64,000 nt of DNA from positions 1,899,895 through 1,963,894 of the forward strand of contig NZ_ASHX02000001.1 in the NCBI RefSeq assembly GCF_000478605.2, given 5' to 3'. Source of the stretch: Streptomyces thermolilacinus SPC6. GTDB lineage: Bacteria > Actinomycetota > Actinomycetes > Streptomycetales > Streptomycetaceae. Shown here in pieces: positions 1 through 10,635 of the stretch. Positions within the stretch are counted from its first letter, which is position 1, and the number at the start of each line of letters is the position of its first letter. The translations under genes and the position numbers were made by a program. A model generated the notes under the pieces. The model saw only the letters and a list, made by a program, of their open reading frames with translations, searched no databases and was not told the origin of the DNA.

Positions 1-262
1 GCGTCGCCACGAGGAGGCGCTGCATCTGGGGCGGTACACCGCGCAGGACCAGACGGCGGCCGCAGCGTCCCGCGCGGCGGTGTGCGCCCATGATGACCCC
101 GAGCCCCGTGGCGTCCCAGGAGTCGAGACCCGTCAGGTCGAGCACGAGGTCCCCGGCTCCGTCGTCCACCGCGGAGTGCAGGATCGTACGGGCGTCCGCC
201 GCGCTGCGGACGTCGAGGCGGCCCCCGACGACCAGCTCGGTGTGGTCGCCCCTGATGTGCAT
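1..262 (-). CDS. STAS-domain protein (anti-sigma factor antagonist type), truncated by window edge
   Basis: The ATG at 262 begins a protein starting MHIRGDHTELVVGGRLDVRS, and the reading frame stays open to the left edge, so the C-terminus is missing. The stretch 'DLTGLDSWDATGLGVIMGA' matches the core of STAS domains, where a Ser/Thr-containing loop before a helix is the site phosphorylated in anti-sigma factor antagonists such as SpoIIAA or BldG. A good ribosome-binding site (GGGGAG) lies 5 nt upstream. I infer a cytoplasmic partner-switching regulator. Its cognate anti-sigma kinase is not in the window. The 145 nt between this gene and the next (263-407) should hold its promoter; no other feature was seen there. 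Confidence 0.8.
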   Translation of the reverse strand, partial: MHIRGDHTELVVGGRLDVRSAADARTILHSAVDDGAGDLVLDLTGLDSWDATGLGVIMGAHRRAGRCGRRLVLRGVPPQMQRLLVAT

Positions 263-407
263 ATGCGCTCCCCGAGAGTGCTGTTCGTGTTCTGCCACGT
301 CTTTCTGTTGCAACAAGTGACTGCCGCATCACCTGAGCAGTTGCGTGTTGTAAGCGAACCGATACCAAATTCACCCCGGAGGGTGAGGCCGGTTTGGTGT
401 GGAGGGC

Positions 408-1256
408 TCAGTGCTTGTAGAAGCCCTGCCCGCTCTTGCGTCCGATGTCACCGGCGTCCACCATCCGGCGCATCAGCTCCGGCGGCGCGAACTTCTCGTC
501 CTGGGACTCGGTGTAGATGTTGCTGGTGGCGTGGAGCAGGATGTCGACGCCCGTCAGGTCGGCGGTGGCCAGCGGACCCATGGCGTGACCGAAGCCCAGC
601 TTGCAGGCGATGTCGATGTCCTCGGCGGACGCGACGCCCGACTCGTACAGCTTCGCCGCCTCGACGACCAGCGCCGAGATGAGGCGGGTGGTGACGAACC
701 CGGCGACGTCGCGGTTGACGACGATGCAGGTCTTGCCGACCGACTCGGCGAACTCGCGGGCGGTGGCGAGGGTTTCGTCGCTCGTCTTGTAGCCGCGGAC
801 GAGCTCGCACAGCTGCATCATGGGGACGGGCGAGAAGAAGTGCGTGCCGACGACGCGCTCGGGGCGCTCGGTGACCGCCGCGATCTTGGTGATCGGGATG
901 GCGGACGTGTTGGAGGCGAGGACCGCGTCGTCCCGGACGAGCTTGTCGAGGGCGCGGAAGATCTCGTGCTTGACCTCGAGCTTCTCGAAGACGGCCTCGA
1001 CCACGATGTCGGCGTCCGCGACGGCGTCCAGGTCGGTGGTCGCGGTGATGCGGCCCAGGGCGGCCTCGGCGTCGGCGGCGTCGAGCTTGCCCTTGGAGAC
1101 GAATTTGTCGTACGACGCCTTGATGCCGTCCGTACCGCGCGTGAGGGCGGCGTCAGTGACGTCGCGCAGCACGACGTCCCAACCGGCCTGGGCCGAGACC
1201 TGCGCGATGCCCGACCCCATGAGTCCGGCGCCGATGACGGCGAGCTTCCTGGCCAC
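408..1256 (-). CDS. 3-hydroxybutyryl-CoA (3-hydroxyacyl-CoA) dehydrogenase
   Basis: About 282 aa, the usual size for single-domain 3-hydroxyacyl-CoA dehydrogenases. The N-terminal Rossmann fold shows 'KLAVIGAGLMGSGIA' (NAD-binding GxGxxG). A catalytic region 'ERVVGTHFFSPVPMMQLCE' carries the family His, followed by 'GFVTTRLISALVVEAAKL' and a C-terminal dimerisation domain ending 'DIGRKSGQGFYKH'. It should oxidise or reduce 3-hydroxybutyryl-CoA with NAD(P)H in acyl-CoA or polyhydroxybutyrate metabolism, in the cytoplasm. An upstream ATG at 1262 overlaps the ribosome-binding site GAAGGGG, whereas the GTG at 1256 lies 7 nt from it, so the GTG is the better start. It is a single gene facing away from the adenosyltransferase. 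Confidence 0.88.
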   Translation of the reverse strand: MARKLAVIGAGLMGSGIAQVSAQAGWDVVLRDVTDAALTRGTDGIKASYDKFVSKGKLDAADAEAALGRITATTDLDAVADADIVVEAVFEKLEVKHEIFRALDKLVRDDAVLASNTSAIPITKIAAVTERPERVVGTHFFSPVPMMQLCELVRGYKTSDETLATAREFAESVGKTCIVVNRDVAGFVTTRLISALVVEAAKLYESGVASAEDIDIACKLGFGHAMGPLATADLTGVDILLHATSNIYTESQDEKFAPPELMRRMVDAGDIGRKSGQGFYKH

Positions 1257-1447
1257 GATCATTCCCCTTCACACGCGTCCGCTTTTCGGTTCTCCGGCGG
1301 GAGGTTACTGCCCGGGAGGGTCCCTGTGGCGATGAAGAGATGCGCGTCACGTCTCAGATGACGGACATCACATCGGGACGCCGCGTCAGGTGAGCCGCGC
1401 GCCATGTCCGAGGGGAGTACGGGCCTTCCGGCGCGCCGTTACCTCAC

Positions 1448-1453
1448 TAGGCT
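1448..1453 (+). promoter_or_regulatory. -10 hexamer of a probable leaderless promoter
   Basis: TAGGCT lies 6 nt before the ATG at 1460, and no ribosome-binding site is visible between them. Transcription starting 6-7 nt downstream of the hexamer would begin at the start codon. No strong -35 was recognised about 17 nt upstream. Confidence 0.5.
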
Positions 1454-1459
1454 GGCCGT

Positions 1460-2032
1460 ATGGTCAATCTGACGCGCATCTACACCCGCACCGGCGACAA
1501 GGGCACCACGGCGCTCGGCGACATGAGCCGTACCGCCAAGACGGATCTCCGGATCGCGGCGTACGCCGACGCCAACGAGGCGAACGCCGTGATCGGGACC
1601 GCCATCGCCCTCGGCGAGCTGCCCGAGGAGGTCGTCAAGGTGCTCGTACGGGTGCAGAACGACCTGTTCGACGTGGGCGCGGACCTGGCGACCCCCGTGG
1701 TGGAGAACCCGGAGTACCCGCCGCTGCGGGTCGAGCAGCCGTACATCGACAAGCTGGAGGCGGACTGCGACCGGTTCCTGGAGGACCTGGAGAAGCTGCG
1801 CTCCTTCATCCTGCCGGGCGGCACGCCGGGCGCGGCGCTGCTGCACCAGGCGTGCACGGTGGTCCGCCGCGCGGAGCGTTCGACGTGGGCCGCGCTGGAG
1901 GTGCACGGCGAGACGATGAACGCCCTGACGGCCACGTACCTCAACCGGCTGTCCGACCTGCTGTTCATCCTGGCCAGGACGGCGAACAAGGAGGTCGGCG
2001 ACGTGCTGTGGGTGCCCGGCGGGAAGCGCTGA
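1460..2032 (+). CDS. Cob(I)yrinic acid a,c-diamide adenosyltransferase, PduO type
   Basis: 190 aa. The N-terminal 'IYTRTGDKGTTALGD' is the ATP-binding signature of PduO-type ATP:cob(I)alamin adenosyltransferases, and 'SFILPGGTPGAALLHQACTV' and 'RLSDLLFILAR' are the conserved C-terminal helices. The enzyme transfers the adenosyl group of ATP to Co(I) corrinoid to make coenzyme B12. The gene stands alone between the divergent dehydrogenase and the convergent membrane protein. Its last 22 codons are copied almost exactly just after the stop (see the repeat at 2085). The start is set by the conserved N-terminus; expression is probably leaderless. Confidence 0.92.
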   Translation: MVNLTRIYTRTGDKGTTALGDMSRTAKTDLRIAAYADANEANAVIGTAIALGELPEEVVKVLVRVQNDLFDVGADLATPVVENPEYPPLRVEQPYIDKLEADCDRFLEDLEKLRSFILPGGTPGAALLHQACTVVRRAERSTWAALEVHGETMNALTATYLNRLSDLLFILARTANKEVGDVLWVPGGKR

Positions 2033-2084
2033 GGCCACCGCGCGCCCGGCCGGGGGTCCGGGGGTTGCCCCCGGGACAGCACAG

Positions 2085-2178
2085 CATCCTGGCCAGGACG
2101 GCGAACAAGGAGGTCGGCGACGTGCTGTGGGTGCCCGGCGGGGAGCGCTGAGCCACCCAGCGCCCGGCCGGGGGTGCA
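2085..2178 (+). repeat. Tandem partial duplication of the adenosyltransferase 3' end
   Basis: The segment beginning catcctggccaggacgg at 1966 is repeated at 2085, an offset of 119 nt. The copy is nearly perfect through the stop codon (…GGKR stop in the gene, …GGER stop in the copy) and then continues, more diverged, through the flanking cgcccggccgggggt. The copy has no start codon and is not expected to be translated. Between the copies lies a G/C hairpin (gtccggggg tt gcccccgggac, about 2056-2076). Confidence 0.9.
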
Positions 2179-2208
2179 CGGGGAGCGCCGAGGCCGCCGG
2201 GGCGGGGC

Positions 2209-2790
2209 TCAGGCTTGGGTGCCCGCCGGGGTGCGCTCGTCCTTGGCGGCGGGCTCCTTCGGGGGCTTCTTCGGCCAGATCGCGTACGACGCGGCGATCA
2301 CGCCGTGGATGGCCACCGCCCGCCACGCCCCGCCCATCCAGCTCTCCAGCGACCCCACGCGGCTCGGGTCGTCCACGTACCAGATCGCGGCCTGGAGCAG
2401 GACGGTCGCGACGACCGCGCCGAGCAAGGTGCCGAGCCACACGCGGCCCTCGTGGCGGGCGCGGGCCAGGCCGTAGCGGGGCGGGCCGGCCGGGCGGGGC
2501 GCGCCGCCGAAGCGGTGCGCGGCGTGCCCGTCCAGCCACTTCACGGTCCGGTGCCCGTGGCCGACCGTGTAGCCGATGTACAGCGCCGCCAGGCCGTGCG
2601 TCCAGTTCGGCTCGGCGCCGCCGCGCAGATCGACGGCGGTCGCCACGAGCAGGACGACCTCCAGCAGCGGCTCGCACAGCAGCAGCGCCGCGCCCGTACG
2701 CGGCATCTTCAGCAGGTACCGGGTGGCGAGGCCCGCCGCCAGCAGCACCCAGAAGCCGACTTCGCAGATCACGATCAAGGTGACGACCAT
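2209..2790 (-). CDS. Small integral membrane protein, function unknown
   Basis: About 193 aa from the ATG at 2790 (MVVTLIVICEVGFWVLLAAG). Four to five hydrophobic helices are visible: the N-terminal one, one around 'GAALLLCEPLLEVVLLVATA', a shorter one at 'GLAALYIGYTVG', and two near the C-terminus ('LLGAVVATVLLQAAIW', 'AVAIHGVIAASYAIW'). The tail is polar and Lys/Pro-rich. The frame can be extended upstream, but the extra residues are polar and Arg-rich and would reach the divergent kinase promoter, so I reject the extension. The short spacing between GAAGG and the ATG leaves some doubt about the start. No family assignment is possible by eye. It is transcribed away from the two-component system. 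Confidence 0.65.
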   Translation of the reverse strand: MVVTLIVICEVGFWVLLAAGLATRYLLKMPRTGAALLLCEPLLEVVLLVATAVDLRGGAEPNWTHGLAALYIGYTVGHGHRTVKWLDGHAAHRFGGAPRPAGPPRYGLARARHEGRVWLGTLLGAVVATVLLQAAIWYVDDPSRVGSLESWMGGAWRAVAIHGVIAASYAIWPKKPPKEPAAKDERTPAGTQA

Positions 2791-2924
2791 GCCTTCAAGC
2801 CTGTCGCCCTCGCGCGCCCGGGGCGTCGTCGCCGATGACGAATCCGCTCTGCATCCTTCGATGTAGTCGAGGCTCCGTCCGCACGGGGAGGCGACCGGGG
2901 CGCGGGGCCGTGTTGGATGGGACC

Positions 2925-4193
2925 GTGACACTCCCCCGCCCCCACCGCAGCGACGTCTTCCTGGCCTCCACCGGCTTCGTCGGCGGCCTGGTGCTGTGGT
3001 CGCTCGGCGTGTTCAACCAGGGTGCGAAACACGCCATCGTCGACACGACGTGGGTCGTCCTGCTGCCGCTGGCGGTGATGACGGCCCTGGAGTTCCTGCG
3101 GCGGACCATGCCGCGCACGGTGCTGCTGGCCGGGACGGTCGCGGTCGTCGCGGACCAGTTCACGCGCGGCAGCCTGGCGACGCTCCTGATGTTCACGGAC
3201 CTCGTGTACGCGGCGGTGGTGTACGGCCCGCCCGCCTCCGCCCGGCGGATCCCGGTCGTCACGGGGTCGATCACCGTCGTCGTCGCGATCGCCACGCTGG
3301 CCTGGTACCGGGAGCCGTGGGCGCTGCTGCTCGGCATCATGACCGGCATGGTGTCGTTCGTGCCGGCCACCACGGGGGCGGTCGTCCGCAACCACCGGGA
3401 GGCCGCCGACGCGGCCCGGCTGCGGGCCGAGCAGACGGCGCTGCTGGCCGAGATGGACCGCAGGGAGGCGGTGGTCGCGGAGCGGTCCCGGATGGCGCGG
3501 GAGCTGCACGACATGGTGGCGGGGAACCTCTCCGCGATCGCCATCCACTCGACCGCCGCGCTCTCTTTGGACGACCCGGCCACGAGCCGGGAGGCGCTCG
3601 GCGTGATCCGGGAGAACAGCGTGGAGGGGCTGGCCGAGATGCGCCGTCTGATCTCCCTGCTGCGGGACGGCGGCACCGACGAACCGGCGCCCGCGCCGAC
3701 CCTGGCCGGGCTCGCCGCCCTCGTACGGCAGGCCGCGGCGAGCGGCACGGCGAGCGGGCTGACGTTCACGCTGACCGCCCCGCCCCCGGACGGGGAGCTG
3801 CCCGCGCCGGTGGAGCTCGCGGCGTACCGCATCGTCCAGGAGTCGCTGACGAACGCGCTGAAGCACGCCGACGCGGGCCACGTCACCGTCAGGGTCGAGC
3901 GGGCCGGCCACGCGCTGACGGTCACCGTGGCCAGCCCGTACGACCAGCGGGCGGCGGGCCCGAGGGCGCCCGGGGCGGGGGCCGGTCTGGTCGGCATGCG
4001 GGAGCGGGTGGCGCTGCTGGGCGGCGAGTTCACGGCGGGCCCGCACGACCCGGCGCGGGACGCGGGGGCGGGCCCGCACGACCCGGCGCGGGACGCGGGG
4101 GCGGGCCCGCAGGAGGCCGGGGCGGGGCGCACGACATGGCGGGTACGGGCGGTGCTGCCCGTGGCGGAGTACGACAAGGAGCCGGAGACATGA
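2925..4193 (+). CDS. Two-component sensor histidine kinase, NarL-partner type (HisKA_3)
   Basis: About 422 aa from the GTG at 2925. The N-terminal half is hydrophobic, with four or more membrane segments. A coiled-coil linker follows, then the phosphoacceptor box 'ERSRMARELHDMVAGNLSAI' with the conserved His, and a GHKL ATPase domain with 'QESLTNALKHADAGHVTV' (N box) and 'GAGLVGMRERVALLGG' (G box). The gene overlaps the response regulator by 4 nt (ATGA), so the two proteins are a pair. Near the C-terminus, two copies of a 33-nt unit encode GPHDPARDAGA twice inside the ATPase domain, an unusual insertion. The signal sensed cannot be told from the sequence. Confidence 0.9.
   Translation: MTLPRPHRSDVFLASTGFVGGLVLWSLGVFNQGAKHAIVDTTWVVLLPLAVMTALEFLRRTMPRTVLLAGTVAVVADQFTRGSLATLLMFTDLVYAAVVYGPPASARRIPVVTGSITVVVAIATLAWYREPWALLLGIMTGMVSFVPATTGAVVRNHREAADAARLRAEQTALLAEMDRREAVVAERSRMARELHDMVAGNLSAIAIHSTAALSLDDPATSREALGVIRENSVEGLAEMRRLISLLRDGGTDEPAPAPTLAGLAALVRQAAASGTASGLTFTLTAPPPDGELPAPVELAAYRIVQESLTNALKHADAGHVTVRVERAGHALTVTVASPYDQRAAGPRAPGAGAGLVGMRERVALLGGEFTAGPHDPARDAGAGPHDPARDAGAGPQEAGAGRTTWRVRAVLPVAEYDKEPET
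4037..4111 (+). repeat. 33-nt in-frame tandem repeat inside the sensor kinase gene
   Basis: The unit starting gggcccgcacgacccggc occurs at 4037-4069 and again, identical, at 4070-4102. A third copy begins at 4103 and diverges after about 9 nt. It adds 11-residue repeats (GPHDPARDAGA) between the G box and the final strand of the ATPase domain. Confidence 0.95.
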
Positions 4194-4915
4194 GCTCGAG
4201 CGACACCGCGGGCGGCACCGGGGCGCCCGGCCGTCCCGTGCGGGTCCTGGTCGCGGAGGACCAGAAGGCGGTGCGCGCCGGTCTGGTGCTCATCCTGCGC
4301 AGCGCCCCGGACATCGAGGTCGTCGGCGAGGCCGGGGACGGCGAGGCTGCCGTGCGGATGGCCCGCGAACTGCGGCCCGACCTGGTGCTGATGGACGTTC
4401 AGATGCCCTTGCTGGACGGGGTGGAGGCGACCCGGCGGGTGGTGGCCGAGGGCCTCGCCGACGTGCTGGTGCTGACCACCTTCGACCTGGACGAGTACGT
4501 CTTCGGGGCTCTGCGCGCGGGCGCCGCCGGGTTCCTGCTGAAGAACACCGAGGCGCGGGACCTGATCGAGGGCGTACGGACGGTGGCGCGCGGCGAGGGC
4601 CTGATCGCCCCGGCGGTGACCCGGCGGCTCATCGCCGAGTTCGCGTCGCCCCGGCCGGGCCGGGCCTCCGGGTCGGGCGGGGCGGCGCGCTCGGAGGGTC
4701 CCGGGACGCCCGACCGCAGCGTGCTCGACCCGCTGACGCGGCGGGAACGGGAAGTGTTGTCGTGCCTCGGCGAGGGCCTGTCGAACGCGGAGGTCGCCGT
4801 ACGTCTGGACATGGCGGAGGCGACGGTGAAGACGCACGTCAGCAGGCTTCTGGGCAAGCTCGGGCTGCGCAGCCGGGTGCAGGCGGCCGTGCTGGCCCGG
4901 GAGTTGGGACTCTGA
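4190..4915 (+). CDS. Response regulator, NarL/FixJ family
   Basis: 241 aa. After a short Ser/Gly-rich leader, the receiver domain begins 'PVRVLVAEDQKAVRAGL' with the acidic pair. The phosphorylated Asp lies in 'DLVLMDVQMPLLDGVEA', and the conserved Thr and Lys are in 'VLVLTTFDLDEYVFGALRAG' and 'GFLLKNTEARDL'. A linker rich in Gly/Ser joins a LuxR-type helix-turn-helix 'LTRREREVLSCLGEGLSNAE' with 'EATVKTHVSRLLGKLGLRSR'. It should bind DNA once phosphorylated by the upstream kinase. The start ATG overlaps the kinase stop. Confidence 0.93.
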   Translation: MSSSDTAGGTGAPGRPVRVLVAEDQKAVRAGLVLILRSAPDIEVVGEAGDGEAAVRMARELRPDLVLMDVQMPLLDGVEATRRVVAEGLADVLVLTTFDLDEYVFGALRAGAAGFLLKNTEARDLIEGVRTVARGEGLIAPAVTRRLIAEFASPRPGRASGSGGAARSEGPGTPDRSVLDPLTRREREVLSCLGEGLSNAEVAVRLDMAEATVKTHVSRLLGKLGLRSRVQAAVLARELGL

Positions 4916-4933
4916 CCCGATAACTCCCCACAG

Positions 4934-4975
4934 TGGTCTGGACCTATTGACGATTGGTCCAGACCTTCCTACGCT
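4934..4975 (+). promoter_or_regulatory. Chitinase promoter with paired 12-bp direct repeats (probable DasR/chitin-response sites)
   Basis: TGGTCTGGACCT (4934-4945) and TGGTCCAGACCT (4955-4966) lie 21 nt apart, start to start, on the same face of the helix. Such 12-bp direct repeats are known from Streptomyces chitinase promoters, and each resembles the palindromic DasR (GntR-family) operator. A promoter TTGACG (4947-4952), 17 nt spacer, TACGCT (4970-4975) places the second repeat inside the spacer, as expected for repression with GlcN-6-P or GlcNAc-dependent induction. The transcript would have a leader of about 60 nt. Confidence 0.8.
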
Positions 4976-5041
4976 CACGGCGCGCACCAATCACGGACAC
5001 ACGGACCCCCACCATGTCCGTCCGCACCTTGAGGAGCACCG

Positions 5042-6910
<1,869 letters not shown>

Positions 6911-6936
6911 CCACCCCGCACCACCCCCCGCACAAT

Positions 6937-6971
6937 GATCGAGCCGCACCGTCAGACGGTGCGGCTCGATC
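6937..6971 (+). terminator. Strong stem-loop terminator after the chitinase gene
   Basis: gatcgagccgcaccgtc is followed after one base by its exact reverse complement, giving a stem of at least 15 bp with a TCAGA loop, 26 nt past the stop codon. There is no U-tract, as is usual for Streptomyces terminators. It could act in either direction. Confidence 0.8.
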
Positions 6972-7014
6972 CGTGTGTACGTGGCCCGCGTACGCGAGGT
7001 CTACGCGATGTTCA

Positions 7015-7049
7015 CCCTCCCCCAGACTCCGTCCGGGGGGACCCCCACC
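7015..7049. repeat. Dispersed GC-rich palindromic intergenic element
   Basis: The stretch around cccccagactccgtccgggg gacccccac has G-runs facing C-runs and can form nested hairpins. From memory, it resembles the 'gtggggg…ctgggggag' elements scattered between genes in many Streptomyces genomes. It lies between the convergent chitinase and DUF2550-like genes. Confidence 0.5.
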
Positions 7050-7064
7050 AACGGGCAAGGAAGA

Positions 7065-7517
7065 CTACGCCACATTCACCCGTTGGCCGGGGGGCGCCGC
7101 CTCCAGCCAGGCGAGGAAACCGGTGAGGGCGTCCTCGCTCATGGCGAGCTCCAGGCGCGTCCCGCGGTGCAGACAGCCCAGCACGACGGAGTCCGACAGG
7201 AGCGCCAGCTCCTCCTCGCCCTCCGGCATACGGCGGTCCAGGACCTCGATGGAGGAGCGCTCCAGGATGCGGCGCGGCCGGGGCGCATACGAGAAGACCC
7301 GGAACCAGCCGATCTGATCACCGCTGTACCGGGCCACCCCGTACACCCAGCCCTTGCCGGACGTGTCGCCCTCCTCGGGGACGTTCCAGCGGAGGCTGCA
7401 GTCGAACGTGCCGCCCGACCGCTGGATCAGCCGCCGGCGCAGGCCGAAGACGAAGAGCCCGATCACCACCAGCGCGACGACCAGTGCGCTCACCAGCAGA
7501 GCGAGGAACATCTCCAC
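7065..7517 (-). CDS. DUF2550-like membrane-anchored protein
   Basis: About 150 aa. A single N-terminal transmembrane segment (FLALLVSALVVALVVIGLFV) is followed by an Arg-rich stretch and a cytoplasmic domain containing 'SLRWNVPEEGDTSGKGWVYG' and 'GWFRVFSYAPRPRRILERSS'. This layout and the position beside atpC match the actinobacterial DUF2550 family, whose function is unknown. Two starts are possible. The GTG at 7517 is only 3 nt from GGAGG, and the ATG at 7511 is 9 nt from it; they differ by two residues. The gene follows the atp operon on the same strand but is separated from it by a strong hairpin. Confidence 0.8.
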   Translation of the reverse strand: MEMFLALLVSALVVALVVIGLFVFGLRRRLIQRSGGTFDCSLRWNVPEEGDTSGKGWVYGVARYSGDQIGWFRVFSYAPRPRRILERSSIEVLDRRMPEGEEELALLSDSVVLGCLHRGTRLELAMSEDALTGFLAWLEAAPPGQRVNVA

Positions 7518-7568
7518 CGACCTCCTCGCCTCGTCCTGTAACCGAATACGACCTGCATCTGCATCGCC

Positions 7569-7613
7569 TCAGCCGCGGCCCGGTCTGGAGAATCCAGGCC
7601 GAGCCGCGGCTGA
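7569..7613. terminator. Terminator hairpin at the end of the atp operon
   Basis: TCAGCCGCGGC (7569-7579) pairs exactly with GCCGCGGCTGA (7603-7613). Inside it, GGTCTGG pairs with CCAGGCC around an AGAAT loop, so nearly the whole 45 nt folds as one stem-loop. It lies about 55 nt past the atpC stop and before the DUF2550-like gene. Confidence 0.8.
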
Positions 7614-7668
7614 GGGGCCGGGCCGCCCCCTGAAGGGCGCCCGGCGAGGTTGATCAGCGGCGGTGGGA

Positions 7669-8043
7669 CTAGCCCGCCGTCGCCGCGCGGAGCCGGACCT
7701 CGGCGCGCCGCTCGGCGGCGGCGTCCGACTCCGACTTCGCACGCTCCAGCGCACGCTCGGCGCGCTGGGTGTCGATCTCGTCCGCAAGCTCGGCGATCTC
7801 CGCGAGCAGCGACAGCTTGTTGTCCGCGAACGAGAGGAAACCGCCGTGCACAGCGGCGACGACCGTGCCCCCCTCGCTCGTACGGATGGTCACCGGGCCC
7901 GACTCCAGCACACCGAGCAGCGGCTGGTGGCCGGGCATGACGCCGATGTCGCCGGAGGTGGTGCGCGCGATGACCATGGTGGCCTCGCCGGACCAGACAC
8001 TCCGGTCCGCGGCGACCAGCTCGACGTGCAGCTCAGCGGCCAA
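7669..8043 (-). CDS. atpC: ATP synthase epsilon subunit
   Basis: 124 aa, the usual size for the high-GC Gram-positive epsilon subunit. It has an N-terminal beta-sandwich ('VWSGEATMVIARTTSGDIGV', 'PGHQPLLGVLESGPV') and a C-terminal helical hairpin ('LSLLAEIAELADEIDTQRAE'). In the F1 stalk it couples rotation to catalysis and inhibits ATP hydrolysis. Translation starts at a TTG 6 nt after GAGGAG. It is the last gene of the atp operon, separated from atpD by 212 nt that include a strong hairpin, unlike the tight spacing elsewhere in the operon. Confidence 0.95.
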   Translation of the reverse strand: MAAELHVELVAADRSVWSGEATMVIARTTSGDIGVMPGHQPLLGVLESGPVTIRTSEGGTVVAAVHGGFLSFADNKLSLLAEIAELADEIDTQRAERALERAKSESDAAAERRAEVRLRAATAG

Positions 8044-8210
8044 GGGTGGCTCCTCGGGTCACCACCCGGCGGGTCTTGCCGGGTGTTGGGTCATAAGTCT
8101 AGTAGGGCCGTCGGCGCCGGAGCGCCGAGGACCCGACCGGCCGGCTCGGCCGGGGCCGGCCGCCGGGGCGGCCGGGGTCCGGGGCGGGTGGCCCCGGAAG
8201 GGGGTGCAGC

Positions 8211-8241
8211 GTGAGGGGGCGGGACGCGCCCGCCCCCTCAC
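8211..8241. other. 13-bp perfect stem-loop between atpD and atpC
   Basis: gtgagggggcggg (8211-8223) is the exact reverse complement of cccgccccctcac (8229-8241) with a 5-nt loop, starting 15 nt past the atpD stop. It sits inside an otherwise co-directional operon, so it may be a partial terminator or an RNA-stability element that sets the epsilon:beta ratio. The rest of 8044-8210 is GC-rich, with further ccggcc/ggccgg pairing. Confidence 0.75.
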
Positions 8242-8255
8242 ACGTCACGCGACCT

Positions 8256-10615
<2,360 letters not shown>

Positions 10616-10635
10616 GGATCAGGTCCCTTCCGTCG

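Noticed and set aside
2032..2151. Second small gene in the duplicated adenosyltransferase tail
   Set aside because: The duplicated part has no start codon or ribosome-binding site. It is a 3' fragment only.
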